This document shows, piece after piece, positions 33,150-40,767 of a DNA stretch of 64,000 nucleotides. The DNA is from DASSJF01 sp035934535 (GTDB taxonomy: Bacteria; Sysuimicrobiota; Sysuimicrobiia; Sysuimicrobiales; Segetimicrobiaceae). Positions within the stretch are counted from its first letter, which is position 1. Each line of letters begins with the position of its first letter. The DNA is taken from contig DASYXS010000091.1 of the NCBI GenBank assembly GCA_035934535.1, forward strand, positions 1-64,000. The letters are read 5' to 3'. A model generated the notes under the pieces. It saw only the letters and a program-made list of their open reading frames with translations. It was not told the origin of the DNA and searched no databases. The translations under genes and the position numbers were made by a program.

Positions 33150-34226
33150 TTATCGTGCGCCCACGGGCTCGCCGATGACGCGCTCGATCGCCTCGATCGT
33201 CGCCGGCACCGGCTCGGGCCGGCGCTCCGTGCGGAGCACCGCTTCCGGATCTTTGAGGCCGTGGCCGGTGAGGATGCACGCGATCGAGGTGCCCTCGGGC
33301 ACCCGGCCCTCGCGCGACCGCCGCAGCACGCCCGCGACCGACGCCGCGGACGCCGGCTCGACGAAGATGCCTTCCTCCTGCGCGAGCAGCGTGCGCGCGG
33401 CGAGCAGCTCCTCGTCGCTCACGGCCTCGAAGGCGCCGCCGGATTCCTTGACCGCGGCGACGGCGCCGTCCCACGAGGCCGGCCGTCCGATCCTGATCGC
33501 GGACGCGACGGTCTCCGGCCGATCGACAGGATGCCCCAGGACGAGGGGCGCCGCCCCGGCCGCCTGGAACCCCCACATCTTCGGCCGGGACGTCACGATG
33601 TCGCGCGCGTGGTACTGGACGAAACCGCGCCAGTACGCGGTGATGTTGCCGGCGTTCCCGACCGGGATCGCGAGCACGTCCGGGGCCCGCCCGAGCGCGT
33701 CGCAGATCTCAAAGGCGCCGGTCTTCTGGCCCTCGATCCGGTACGGGTTGACCGAGTTGACCAGCGTGAGCCGCAGGCGCGGCGCGCCCTCGCGCACCAA
33801 CCGCAGCGCCTCGTCGAAGGAGCCTTCGATCGGCACGAGCCGCGCGCCGCAGGCGAGCGCCTGCACGACCTTGCCGAGCGCGATCCCGCCGGCGGGGACG
33901 ACGACGAAGCACACGATCCCGGCGCGCGAGGCGTAGGCGGCCGCGGACGCCGACGTGTTGCCGGTGCTCGCGCAGATGACGCCGCGGCTGCCCTCCTCGA
34001 CCGCCTTCGTGATCGCGAGCGTCATCCCGCGGTCCTTGAACGAGCCGGTGGGATTGACGCCTTCGTTCTTGAGGTAGAGGATCGCCCCCGGCACGTGCCG
34101 CTCGAGGCGCTCCGCGCGCAAGAGCGGCGTGTCGCCTTCGCGCAGCGTCACGATCGGCGTCCCGTCCGCGACCGGCAGAAACCGGCGGTACTCCTCGATC
34201 ACGCCGCGCCAGGCCGTTCTACTCAC
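33150..34226 (-). CDS. thrC: Threonine synthase
   Basis: A 358-aa PLP enzyme converting O-phosphohomoserine to threonine. The PLP lysine is in NPTGSFKDRGM (about 58-68), phosphate-binding loops are STGNTSASAAAYAS and PVGNAGNITAYWRGF, and the length matches the short bacterial type. Its first codons overlap the end of hom by 8 bases. The last 40 residues include the usual LTGHGLKDPE motif. Confidence 0.95.
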   Translation of the reverse strand: MSRTAWRGVIEEYRRFLPVADGTPIVTLREGDTPLLRAERLERHVPGAILYLKNEGVNPTGSFKDRGMTLAITKAVEEGSRGVICASTGNTSASAAAYASRAGIVCFVVVPAGGIALGKVVQALACGARLVPIEGSFDEALRLVREGAPRLRLTLVNSVNPYRIEGQKTGAFEICDALGRAPDVLAIPVGNAGNITAYWRGFVQYHARDIVTSRPKMWGFQAAGAAPLVLGHPVDRPETVASAIRIGRPASWDGAVAAVKESGGAFEAVSDEELLAARTLLAQEEGIFVEPASAASVAGVLRRSREGRVPEGTSIACILTGHGLKDPEAVLRTERRPEPVPATIEAIERVIGEPVGAR

Positions 34227-35523
34227 CGTCGGCCACCCGGATGACGTTCCGGACGGTGCCGACCACGTCGAGCGCCTCGATCCGCGTGAGCACCCGCCGC
34301 ATCTGGCCCTCGCGCGCGGTGTGCGTGATCATCACGATGTCGGCGTCCGCGCCGCGGCTCTTCTGCGAGATCGCCGAGATGCTGACGCCTTCCTCGCCGA
34401 AGATCGCCGCGATCCGGGCGAACACGCCCGGCCGGTCGGTCACCTGCATCAGGAGGTAGAACGGCGTCTCCACCTCTTCCATCGGGCGGAGCGGCCGCGG
34501 CTCGAGGCCCTCCCAGCCGACGCGCCCGTGGCCGCCGCGCCGGTGGCTGCGCGCCACGTCCACGAGATCCGCGACGACGGCGCTGGCCGTGGGATCGCCG
34601 CCGGCGCCGCGGCCGACGATCATCACTTCACCCGCCGCGTCGCCGCGCACGAAGACGGCGTTCAACTCGTTGCGGATCGCGGCCAGCGGGTGCGCGCGCG
34701 GGAGGAACGCCGGGTGGACGTGCGCCTCCACGCGGCCGTCGTGCTCCCGCGCGATCGCCAGCAGCTTCAGCACGTAGCCCAGCTCGTCCGCGTAGCGGAT
34801 GTCCTGCGCCGAGACGCGGGCGATGCCCTCGCGGTAGACCCGGTCGGCGTGCACCGGGGTGTGAAACGCGATCGTCGCGAGGATCGCGAGCTTGGCCGCG
34901 GCGTCGTGGCCTTCCACGTCGTCCGTGGGGTCGGCCTCCGCGAAGCCGCGCCGCTGCGCGTCCGCGAGCGCCTCCCCGAACTCGGAACCGTCCTCCGCCA
35001 TCCGGGTGAGGATGTAGTTGGTGGTGCCGTTCAAAATGCCCGCGACCTCCGTGATGCGGTTGGCCGCGAGCGACTCCTTCAGCATCTGGATCACGGGCAC
35101 GCCCGCGCCGACGCTCGCCTCGAGCCGCAGGTCGACGCCGGCCGGCCCGGCCGCGGCGAAGAGCTCCGGCCCGTGCCGGGCGATCAGCTGCTTGTTGGCG
35201 GTGACGACGTGCTTGCCGTGCTCGATCGCGTCGAGCAGCAGCGTCCGCGCCGGCTCAAGCCCGCCCATGACCTCGACGACCACGTCGACGGCGGGATCGG
35301 CGACCACCGCGGCGGCGTCGCCGGTCAGCACCCCGGGCTCGAAGGTGAGATCGCGCGCCAGCTCCGGCCGCGCCACCGCGACCCGGGAGAGCCGCAGCTC
35401 GGCGCCCGTCTGCCGCGCGATCTCGGCGCCGTTCTTCCGGAGCAGCCGCACCACCGCGCTACCCACGGTGCCGCAGCCGAGCAGGCCGACCGCGACGGGC
35501 CGGTCTGAGGCCGGACGGCTCAC
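34219..35523 (-). CDS. hom: Homoserine dehydrogenase with ACT domain
   Basis: A 434-aa enzyme reducing aspartate semialdehyde to homoserine. The nucleotide-binding loop is VGLLGCGTVGSAVVRLL (about 12-28), the catalytic domain has ANKQLIARHG, the substrate-site segment is GILNGTTNYIL, and FAEADPTDDVEGHDAAAK carries the catalytic Asp and Lys. Residues about 355-430 are an ACT domain (FYLLMQVTDRPGVFARIAAIF) for threonine feedback. Overlaps the upstream DHDPS-like gene by 4 bases. Confidence 0.95.
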   Translation of the reverse strand: MSRPASDRPVAVGLLGCGTVGSAVVRLLRKNGAEIARQTGAELRLSRVAVARPELARDLTFEPGVLTGDAAAVVADPAVDVVVEVMGGLEPARTLLLDAIEHGKHVVTANKQLIARHGPELFAAAGPAGVDLRLEASVGAGVPVIQMLKESLAANRITEVAGILNGTTNYILTRMAEDGSEFGEALADAQRRGFAEADPTDDVEGHDAAAKLAILATIAFHTPVHADRVYREGIARVSAQDIRYADELGYVLKLLAIAREHDGRVEAHVHPAFLPRAHPLAAIRNELNAVFVRGDAAGEVMIVGRGAGGDPTASAVVADLVDVARSHRRGGHGRVGWEGLEPRPLRPMEEVETPFYLLMQVTDRPGVFARIAAIFGEEGVSISAISQKSRGADADIVMITHTAREGQMRRVLTRIEALDVVGTVRNVIRVADGE

Positions 35524-36707
35524 CGGGACGCGCCCCCCGTCTCCGTATTTTTGGCCCGCACCGCGCCGATGCCCGCCGCTTCCAGACCGCGCCGCAGGGC
35601 CCGGCGCTCATCCTCGGTCAGCGGCAGGGCGGGCGGCCGCGCCGTCGCGCGCGGGATAAGGCCGGCGATGACCATCGCTTCCTTGACGATCACGAACGCC
35701 GGCGCGTCGGCGGCGAACCACCCCGGGATCGCGTTGAGATGGCGCCGCGAGCGTTCCGCGGCGTCGGCGAGGCGCCCCTCCGTGACTGCCCGATAGATCT
35801 CGACGAGCGGTTCCGGGCTGAAGTTCGCCGTTCCCGGCACCGCGCCGTCGCCGCCGAGCAGCAGCGTGTTGAGGAGGTGGTAGTCCATGCCGCACAGCAC
35901 GACAAAGTCCGGCCGCGCGGGCCGCACAGTCGTGATGAGCTCCTGGATGTGCCCGATACTGTCGATGGTGTCCTTGATTCCGGCGATGTTGGCGTGGTCC
36001 TCGGCGAGCCGGCGGACCAGGCGCGGCGGGATGTTGCGGCCGGTGAGCCCCGGAAAGTTGTAGATATAGACCGGCAGCCGCGTCGCGATCGCGATCAGGC
36101 GGAAGTGCTCGTAGATCGAGCGGTCCGGAGGGACCCAATAATATGGAAGGACGACCGCGACCCCGGAGGCCCCGATCTCCTCGGCGTGTTCCGCGTACGC
36201 CACGGCCTCCTCGGTCCCCGGCGCGCCGCAGCCGATCAGCACCGGCACGCGGCCGCGCGCCGAACGGACGACGAGCTCAGCCATCGCCCGCCGCTCGTCG
36301 CCCGACAGCGACGTGAACTCGCCGGTCGTGCCGAGAGGAAAGAGGCCGTGCACGCCGCGCCCGATCAGCCACTCGACGTGGCGGACGTTGGCGGCTTCGT
36401 CGAGGCGGCCCCGCTCATCGAACAGCGTCGGAATCGGCACGACGATGCCGGCGAGCCCCGTGGACGAAACGGCGCGGGCCGCGCCCTTCGGCTGTGTGGC
36501 GAGGTAATCGCGGATCAACGCGCCGGCGTCGGCGGCGCGTTCGTCCGGGACGAGCAGATCCCCCCAGACCCCCGTGGCCTTCTCGAGCACGGTGCCGTAG
36601 CCCGGCATCTGCCGGGAGCGCAGCACGACCGGAATGCCGGCCTGCTCGAGCACACCCTGGAGCATCAGCGCCTCGACCTCGTCGCCGGCGGTGTGGACGT
36701 TCTTCAT
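35520..36707 (-). CDS. DUF2007-DHDPS/NAL fusion (DapA-like lyase)
   Basis: A 395-aa two-domain protein. Residues 1-75 match the small DUF2007 signal-transducing domain (MKNVHTAGDEVEALMLQGVL, GIPVVLRSRQMPG). Residues about 90-385 are a dihydrodipicolinate synthase/N-acetylneuraminate lyase TIM barrel with LGTTGEFTSLS, the Tyr of VYIYNFPGLTG and the Schiff-base Lys of IAGIKDTIDS. All key catalytic residues are present; the substrate within this broad family is uncertain. ATG 36707 has AGGAGG seven bases upstream and fits the DUF2007 start; a longer start is less likely. Position before hom suggests lysine-branch DapA, but other aldolases look alike. Confidence 0.85.
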   Translation of the reverse strand: MKNVHTAGDEVEALMLQGVLEQAGIPVVLRSRQMPGYGTVLEKATGVWGDLLVPDERAADAGALIRDYLATQPKGAARAVSSTGLAGIVVPIPTLFDERGRLDEAANVRHVEWLIGRGVHGLFPLGTTGEFTSLSGDERRAMAELVVRSARGRVPVLIGCGAPGTEEAVAYAEHAEEIGASGVAVVLPYYWVPPDRSIYEHFRLIAIATRLPVYIYNFPGLTGRNIPPRLVRRLAEDHANIAGIKDTIDSIGHIQELITTVRPARPDFVVLCGMDYHLLNTLLLGGDGAVPGTANFSPEPLVEIYRAVTEGRLADAAERSRRHLNAIPGWFAADAPAFVIVKEAMVIAGLIPRATARPPALPLTEDERRALRRGLEAAGIGAVRAKNTETGGASR

Positions 36708-37585
36708 CTGCGTGCCTCCTGCTGGATGGCGAGCCACAGACGGTACACCTCGTTGCGGCGGAGGCCGCTCGCCTCCACCGCGCGCCGGACCGATTCCCGG
36801 GGGGAGCAGCCGCCGGAGGCGGCCCGCCTCAGCGCGTCGCAGGCCGACTCCCGCGCCGCTTCGACGGCCGCCGCGGCGTCGCCGGTCCCCGTTTCGCTCA
36901 ACCGTGTTCCTTCGATGACGAGCGTGAATTCCCCACGCGGAGGGTGAGCGGAAAAGTGCCGGACGGCTTCGCTGAGCGTCGCCCGGTAGACCTCTTCATG
37001 CACCTTGGTGAGCTCCCGCGCGACCACGATCCGGCGGTCGCCCAGGACCTCCAGCAGATCATCGAGCGCCTCGCGCAGCCGGTGCGGGGCCTCGAAAAGG
37101 ACGAGCGTGTGCGGCAGATCGCGCAGCGCCTCGAGCGCCCGGCGGCGCTCCGCGCCCCGGGCCGGCAGAAATCCGAAGAACGTGACAGGCTCGGCCGGCA
37201 GCCCCGACGCGACCAGCGCGGCGAGGACCGCGCTCGCCCCGGGCACCGGAACGACCGGCACCCCCGCGTCGGCGGCGGCCCGGACGAGCGTGGCGCCGGG
37301 ATCGCTCAGTCCCGGCGTGCCCGCGTCGGACACGAGCGCGATCGAGTCGCCGTCGAGGAGCCGGCGGACGAGGACCGGCGCGCGCGCCCGTTCATTGTGC
37401 TCGCGCAGACTGACCAGGCGCCCCCGGATCCCGTGGTGCGTCAGCAGCTTGCGCGTGCGGCGCGTGTCTTCCGCGGCGACGAGCGCCGCTTCGCGGAGCA
37501 CGCGGAGCGCGCGGAGCGAAATATCTTCGAGGTTGCCGATGGGGGTTGCGACGACGTAGAGCGTCCCTGGGCGTCCGGCCGTCAC
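36704..37585 (-). CDS. rsmI: 16S rRNA 2'-O-ribose methyltransferase RsmI
   Basis: A 293-aa SAM-dependent tetrapyrrole-methylase-fold enzyme that methylates C1402 of 16S rRNA. Marks are GTLYVVATPIGNLEDISLRAL at the N-terminus (conserved ATPIGNLED), the EDTRRTRKLLTHHGI segment, ALVSDAGTPGLSDPG, and VPVPGASAVLAALVASGLP. Begins with GTG 37585 six bases after an extended -10 promoter, so the mRNA may be leaderless. It heads the threonine operon and overlaps the next gene by 4 bases. Confidence 0.94.
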   Translation of the reverse strand: MTAGRPGTLYVVATPIGNLEDISLRALRVLREAALVAAEDTRRTRKLLTHHGIRGRLVSLREHNERARAPVLVRRLLDGDSIALVSDAGTPGLSDPGATLVRAAADAGVPVVPVPGASAVLAALVASGLPAEPVTFFGFLPARGAERRRALEALRDLPHTLVLFEAPHRLREALDDLLEVLGDRRIVVARELTKVHEEVYRATLSEAVRHFSAHPPRGEFTLVIEGTRLSETGTGDAAAAVEAARESACDALRRAASGGCSPRESVRRAVEASGLRRNEVYRLWLAIQQEARR

Positions 37586-37591
37586 GCTCCC

Positions 37592-37600
37592 ACTATATCA
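37592..37600 (-). promoter_or_regulatory. Extended -10 promoter directly before rsmI
   Basis: TGATATAGT (37600-37592) is an extended -10 box ending only 6 bases before the GTG, so transcription would begin at or within the start codon. No TTGACA-like -35 is seen. Confidence 0.45.
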
Positions 37601-37644
37601 CGCAGGCCGCGGACACCGGCCCGTGGAGCACGGCGCCGGCGGCG

Positions 37645-38301
37645 TCACTGATGCTTGTGGCGCTCGTAGTAGCGCCGCGCCTTCGCGCGGTTGCCGCAGC
37701 TTTTCATGTCGCACCAGCGCCGGCTGTGGTTGCGGGTCGTGTCCAGAAACAGCCAGTCGCACGTCGGGCTCTCGCATTTGTGAATCCGGCCGCGCTCGTC
37801 CTCGGAGGTGAGGACATCCATCGCCGAACGGAGCACCGGCCAGACCATGCGGTCCAGCGCGTCGGCGTCGTTCCCCCAGATCCGTACGCACCCCTCCGCC
37901 GTCGCGTCGAGCCGCACGTGTGAAAGCGCGCGGCACAGCGCCGCGTTGAGGGTCTCCATGTCCTCCGATCGCTGAGGCCGGCACTCCGCGGCGCCGCAGA
38001 AAATCCGAAACAGCGCCTCGCGAAGCGACAGCGCGCCGGCGAGGATCCGGGCTGCGTCGTCCGGCCGGCGCTTGGCCAATTGCGCAAGATGCTGCGCCTC
38101 GCGCTCGTCGAGCACGCCCGCCTGCCGGCCCCAGGACACTAGGTCCAGATAGGTGTTGAGATGCTCTTTCGGCGTCGCTCGCGTCGAGGTCACGGTATTG
38201 GTGAAGTCCAGGCAGAGCCGCCCGCCCGAGAAATCAAACGCGTACTCCGGCTTTTGACTCATGGCCGCCGGCCGCTGTACGTCGGCCTCACGTTTCGCCA
38301 T
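37645..38301 (-). CDS. CGNR zinc-finger / ABATE-domain regulator
   Basis: A 218-aa predicted DNA-binding regulator. Residues about 20-150 form the ABATE domain (FSGGRLCLDFTNTVTSTR, PVLRSAMDVL) and the C-terminus holds the CGNR zinc finger with four cysteines, CESPTCDWLFLD and RRWCDMKSCGNRAKARRYY. Members are thought to be stress or sugar-linked regulators; the ligand is unknown. ATG 38301 is the first start; Met14 is an alternative. It is divergent from a small membrane gene and the shared promoter region has inverted repeats suitable for autoregulation. Confidence 0.88.
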   Translation of the reverse strand: MAKREADVQRPAAMSQKPEYAFDFSGGRLCLDFTNTVTSTRATPKEHLNTYLDLVSWGRQAGVLDEREAQHLAQLAKRRPDDAARILAGALSLREALFRIFCGAAECRPQRSEDMETLNAALCRALSHVRLDATAEGCVRIWGNDADALDRMVWPVLRSAMDVLTSEDERGRIHKCESPTCDWLFLDTTRNHSRRWCDMKSCGNRAKARRYYERHKHQ

Positions 38302-38319
38302 ATAACCCTCTATTAGAGG

Positions 38320-38348
38320 TTGACAAGTTAGATCCTGCCTGTTACTAT
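38320..38348 (+). promoter_or_regulatory. Promoter of the small-membrane/CBS gene set
   Basis: TTGACA (38320-38325), a 17-base spacer, and TACTAT (38343-38348) form one of the best sigma-70-type promoters in the window, reading rightward in the AT-rich gap beside the CGNR regulator. Confidence 0.65.
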
Positions 38349-38351
38349 ATG

Positions 38352-38375
38352 ACCTGCAAACGTAGAATAGCAGGT
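38352..38375. repeat. Inverted repeat at the CGNR divergent promoter
   Basis: ACCTGC (38352-38357) is matched by GCAGGT (38370-38375) across a 12-base spacer just downstream of the -10 box. A second imperfect palindrome, CTCTATTAGAG, lies before the -35 box (38308-38318). Both fit operators for a dimeric repressor, the CGNR protein being the natural candidate. Confidence 0.4.
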
Positions 38376-38427
38376 TAGATATGGCAGTGCAAGCAGGAAC
38401 AATCCGGTTCTTTGGGAGGCACGAAGG

Positions 38428-38736
38428 ATGTGGCCTTATCTGTTCGGGTCCGGCTGGCCGCGGGACATCGCGTTGTCGGCCGGGTTGATAGCGGCGATCG
38501 TTTTCGCGATCGCGGTGATGCTGGCGCGCCGGGAGCAGCCGGCGGGATACCCGGAGGCGGCGGCAGATCGCATCCAGACGATCTGGCACGCGTACGAGCA
38601 GGGCGATCTCACCGAGTGGGAGTTCGCGCGGCTGATCACCCCGCGTCCGGCGATTCCGCTCCGGTCCAATGCCTCGCCCGCCGGCGCGCTGCCGGTTCGC
38701 GAGACGGTTGCGACACACGACGCCGCGGCCGACTGA
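38428..38736 (+). CDS. Small membrane protein with SHOCT-like tail
   Basis: A 102-aa protein with one membrane helix (IALSAGLIAAIVFAIAVMLA, about 14-33) and a short helical motif IQTIWHAYEQGDLTEWEFARLI (in part WHAYEQGDLTEWEF) resembling the SHOCT module (Gly-Asp/Glu-Ile-Thr-x-x-Glu-Phe). GGGAGG precedes ATG 38428. Function unknown; divergent from the CGNR regulator, so it may be its target. Confidence 0.6.
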   Translation: MWPYLFGSGWPRDIALSAGLIAAIVFAIAVMLARREQPAGYPEAAADRIQTIWHAYEQGDLTEWEFARLITPRPAIPLRSNASPAGALPVRETVATHDAAAD

Positions 38737-38819
38737 GTTTGAGCGACAAGAAGCGGATAGATTCGGCATCCGAGGCCGGCTACGATGAGCGGCGGCACCC
38801 GCACGAAGGGAGGACGACC

Positions 38820-39218
38820 ATGATCGATGTCCGTACGGCCAGCGTTCGGAACAGCACCGTGTTTTCGCCGGTGATCACGCCCCGCACCACCGTGGCGACG
38901 GCCCTCAGACTGCTGCGCGAGCACGAGACGACGGCGCTGCCGGTGTGCGACGGCGACCGGTTCGTCGGTCTCGTCAACGAGACGGGACTGCTGCGGCTCA
39001 CACCGTCGGACGTGACGACACTCGACGTGTACGAGCTGCGCAACGTCCTCGACGGCCTGACGGTATCGCGCATCATCGAATCGGTTCCAACGATTTCGGC
39101 CGGCGCCTCCCTCGAGGACGCGGCGGTGCTGATGCGCACGGGACGTCACGAGGTGCTGCCGGTGGTCGACGGCGGACGTCTCATCGGCCTGCTGCCCTGG
39201 ACCGCCGTGCTGCGGTAG
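38820..39218 (+). CDS. CBS-domain protein
   Basis: A 132-aa protein made of two CBS motifs: FSPVITPRTTVATALRLLREH with ALPVCDGDRFVGLV, and PTISAGASLEDAAVLMRTGR with VLPVVDGGRLIGLL. CBS pairs bind adenine nucleotides and often regulate partner proteins. ATG 38820 has GGGAGG upstream. It is an isolated CBS pair with no effector domain and lies between two tiny membrane-type genes, suggesting an energy or stress response unit. Confidence 0.85.
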   Translation: MIDVRTASVRNSTVFSPVITPRTTVATALRLLREHETTALPVCDGDRFVGLVNETGLLRLTPSDVTTLDVYELRNVLDGLTVSRIIESVPTISAGASLEDAAVLMRTGRHEVLPVVDGGRLIGLLPWTAVLR

Positions 39219-39242
39219 CTCCGCGAAGAGAGGGGTCCCCAC

Positions 39243-39464
39243 ATGTGGAATGTCCGTATGTACGAGTGGCTGGCGAACGACCGGATCGCGGCCTACCGGC
39301 GAGAGGCCGCCCAGGATCGACGGCTGCGCCTTGTGCCGGCGGCGCCGCGCCGCCCCGAGAAGACGCCCTCGACGGCGCGCACCGTCGCGCCGTCCAGCCG
39401 CCGGGCGCTGGCCGCGGCCTTCATCGGGCTCGCGGTGTTCGGCATGCTGCGCCGCAGACCGTAA
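39243..39464 (+). CDS. Small basic protein with C-terminal hydrophobic helix
   Basis: A 73-aa protein: polar, Arg-rich residues 1-50, then a short hydrophobic segment ALAAAFIGLAVFGMLRRRP that could be a tail anchor. No family recognised. Its stop TAA overlaps a GTA codon at which the downstream glycosylase frame becomes protein-like. Confidence 0.4.
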   Translation: MWNVRMYEWLANDRIAAYRREAAQDRRLRLVPAAPRRPEKTPSTARTVAPSSRRALAAAFIGLAVFGMLRRRP

Positions 39465-39538
39465 CGCGTCCGATCCGCACGTTCGAGTTTGCGCTCGCCG
39501 GCCCCGGCGGGGAGCCGATTCTCCTGTGGCGCACCTGT

Positions 39539-40423
39539 ATGTCTCACGGGCTCACGGAACTCCCGCCGATGCGTCTCGACGCGCAGGCCCGCGCGCTCGA
39601 GATCACGCTGCCGATCGGGGGGAGACGGCCCCGCCTGATCCAGATCCACGAGGGACGCCCGGGGTTCGGCGCGGTGCGGTTCCTTGGATCTGCGCCGGGG
39701 CCGCGGGTGGTCGAACGGGCCGTCCGGGCGGTGCGCCATGTGCTCAGGCTGGACGAACCGTTCGCCGAGTTCTATGCGCTTGCGGCGGACGACGCCGAGC
39801 TCGCCTGGGCCTGCGCGGGAGCCGGACGGCTGATCCGGAGTCCCACCGTGTTCGAGGACGTGGTCAAGACGATCTGCACGACGAACTGCTCGTGGGCGTT
39901 GACGCGGCGGATGATCACGGGCCTCGTGGCACATCTCGGTGAGCGCGCGCCGGGCGCGCCCGCGCGCGGGTGGACCGGCCGGGCATTTCCGACGCCGGAG
40001 GCAATGGCGGGCGTCCGGCCGTCCTTCTACCGACATGTCGTGCGCGCCGGTTACCGGGGTCCGTATCTCGTGACGCTGGCGCGCCGCGTCGCCCGCGGCG
40101 AGGTCGATCTGGAGGTGCTCGGCCGCGGTCCGGATACGCCGGGCGCCCTGTCGGACGATGACGTCGCCGAGCGGCTCCTGGATCTGCCGGGTGTCGGACC
40201 GTATGCGGCGTCGCACATCATGATGCTGCTCGGCCGCTACTCACGCCTCGTCTTCGACTCGTGGACCCGTCCGGCGTTCGCGCGGCTCTCCGGCCGCCGC
40301 CGGCAGGTCACGGATCGCACGATCGAGCGCCGGTTCCGCCGCTACGGCCGCTACGCCGGCCTTGCGTTTTGGCTCTTTCTCACCCGCGGCTGGGCCGACG
40401 ATTCGGCGCCCGTCCGGACATGA
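39539..40423 (+). CDS. HhH-GPD DNA glycosylase (AlkA/OGG-type)
   Basis: A base-excision glycosylase of the helix-hairpin-helix GPD superfamily, 294 aa from the first usable ATG. The hairpin is LLDLPGVGPYAASHIMMLLG (about 213-232), followed by the catalytic Asp in LVFDSWTRPAF. At the position of the OGG1/EndoIII lysine nucleophile there is Tyr, so it is probably a monofunctional glycosylase like AlkA without lyase activity. In the same frame, good protein sequence (IRTFEFALAGPGGEPILLWRT) extends upstream to about 39465 without an ATG, GTG or TTG; the real start may be the GTA at 39461-39463, overlapping the previous stop. Confidence 0.75.
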   Translation: MSHGLTELPPMRLDAQARALEITLPIGGRRPRLIQIHEGRPGFGAVRFLGSAPGPRVVERAVRAVRHVLRLDEPFAEFYALAADDAELAWACAGAGRLIRSPTVFEDVVKTICTTNCSWALTRRMITGLVAHLGERAPGAPARGWTGRAFPTPEAMAGVRPSFYRHVVRAGYRGPYLVTLARRVARGEVDLEVLGRGPDTPGALSDDDVAERLLDLPGVGPYAASHIMMLLGRYSRLVFDSWTRPAFARLSGRRRQVTDRTIERRFRRYGRYAGLAFWLFLTRGWADDSAPVRT

Positions 40424-40496
40424 TCCGTGCGGGGCGGCGGCGGTCTAAAGCGCGCGCGGCCTGGGCATGAAGCGACCGGCGCGGAGGTGGCCAAGA

Positions 40497-40715
40497 ATGT
40501 CGGGCGTACGATCCCAGCCGGAGCGGCGAGACACATCTCCGGCCGGCGCGTGGAACCGCGAACAATTCGAGGCCTCGCTGGGCCTCCTGCACGCGCTGGG
40601 ACTGCCGCTCGCGGTCATCGAGTACTATCGCGAGCGGGCCCGCGAGACACAACAGCTGCCCCACGAACTCGTGGCCGAAGTTGTCGAAAACGCGGCCCGC
40701 CGTTCGGGTTCCTAG
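40497..40715 (+). CDS. Small hypothetical protein
   Basis: A 72-aa soluble protein of unknown family, mostly helical (NREQFEASLGLLHALGLPLAV, then YYRERARETQQLPHEL). ATG 40497 has GGAGG nine bases upstream; an earlier ATG (40467) is possible. It lies between the glycosylase and the glucan cluster. Confidence 0.45.
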   Translation: MSGVRSQPERRDTSPAGAWNREQFEASLGLLHALGLPLAVIEYYRERARETQQLPHELVAEVVENAARRSGS

Positions 40716-40767
40716 CGCGTCGTAGCCGCTCCGCAAACCCCCGTCCAACAGGGTAAGATGTAGATTG

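Noticed and set aside
40497..40715. Antitoxin or regulator call for the small helical protein
   Set aside because: No ribbon-helix-helix or HTH motif and no toxin partner next to it.
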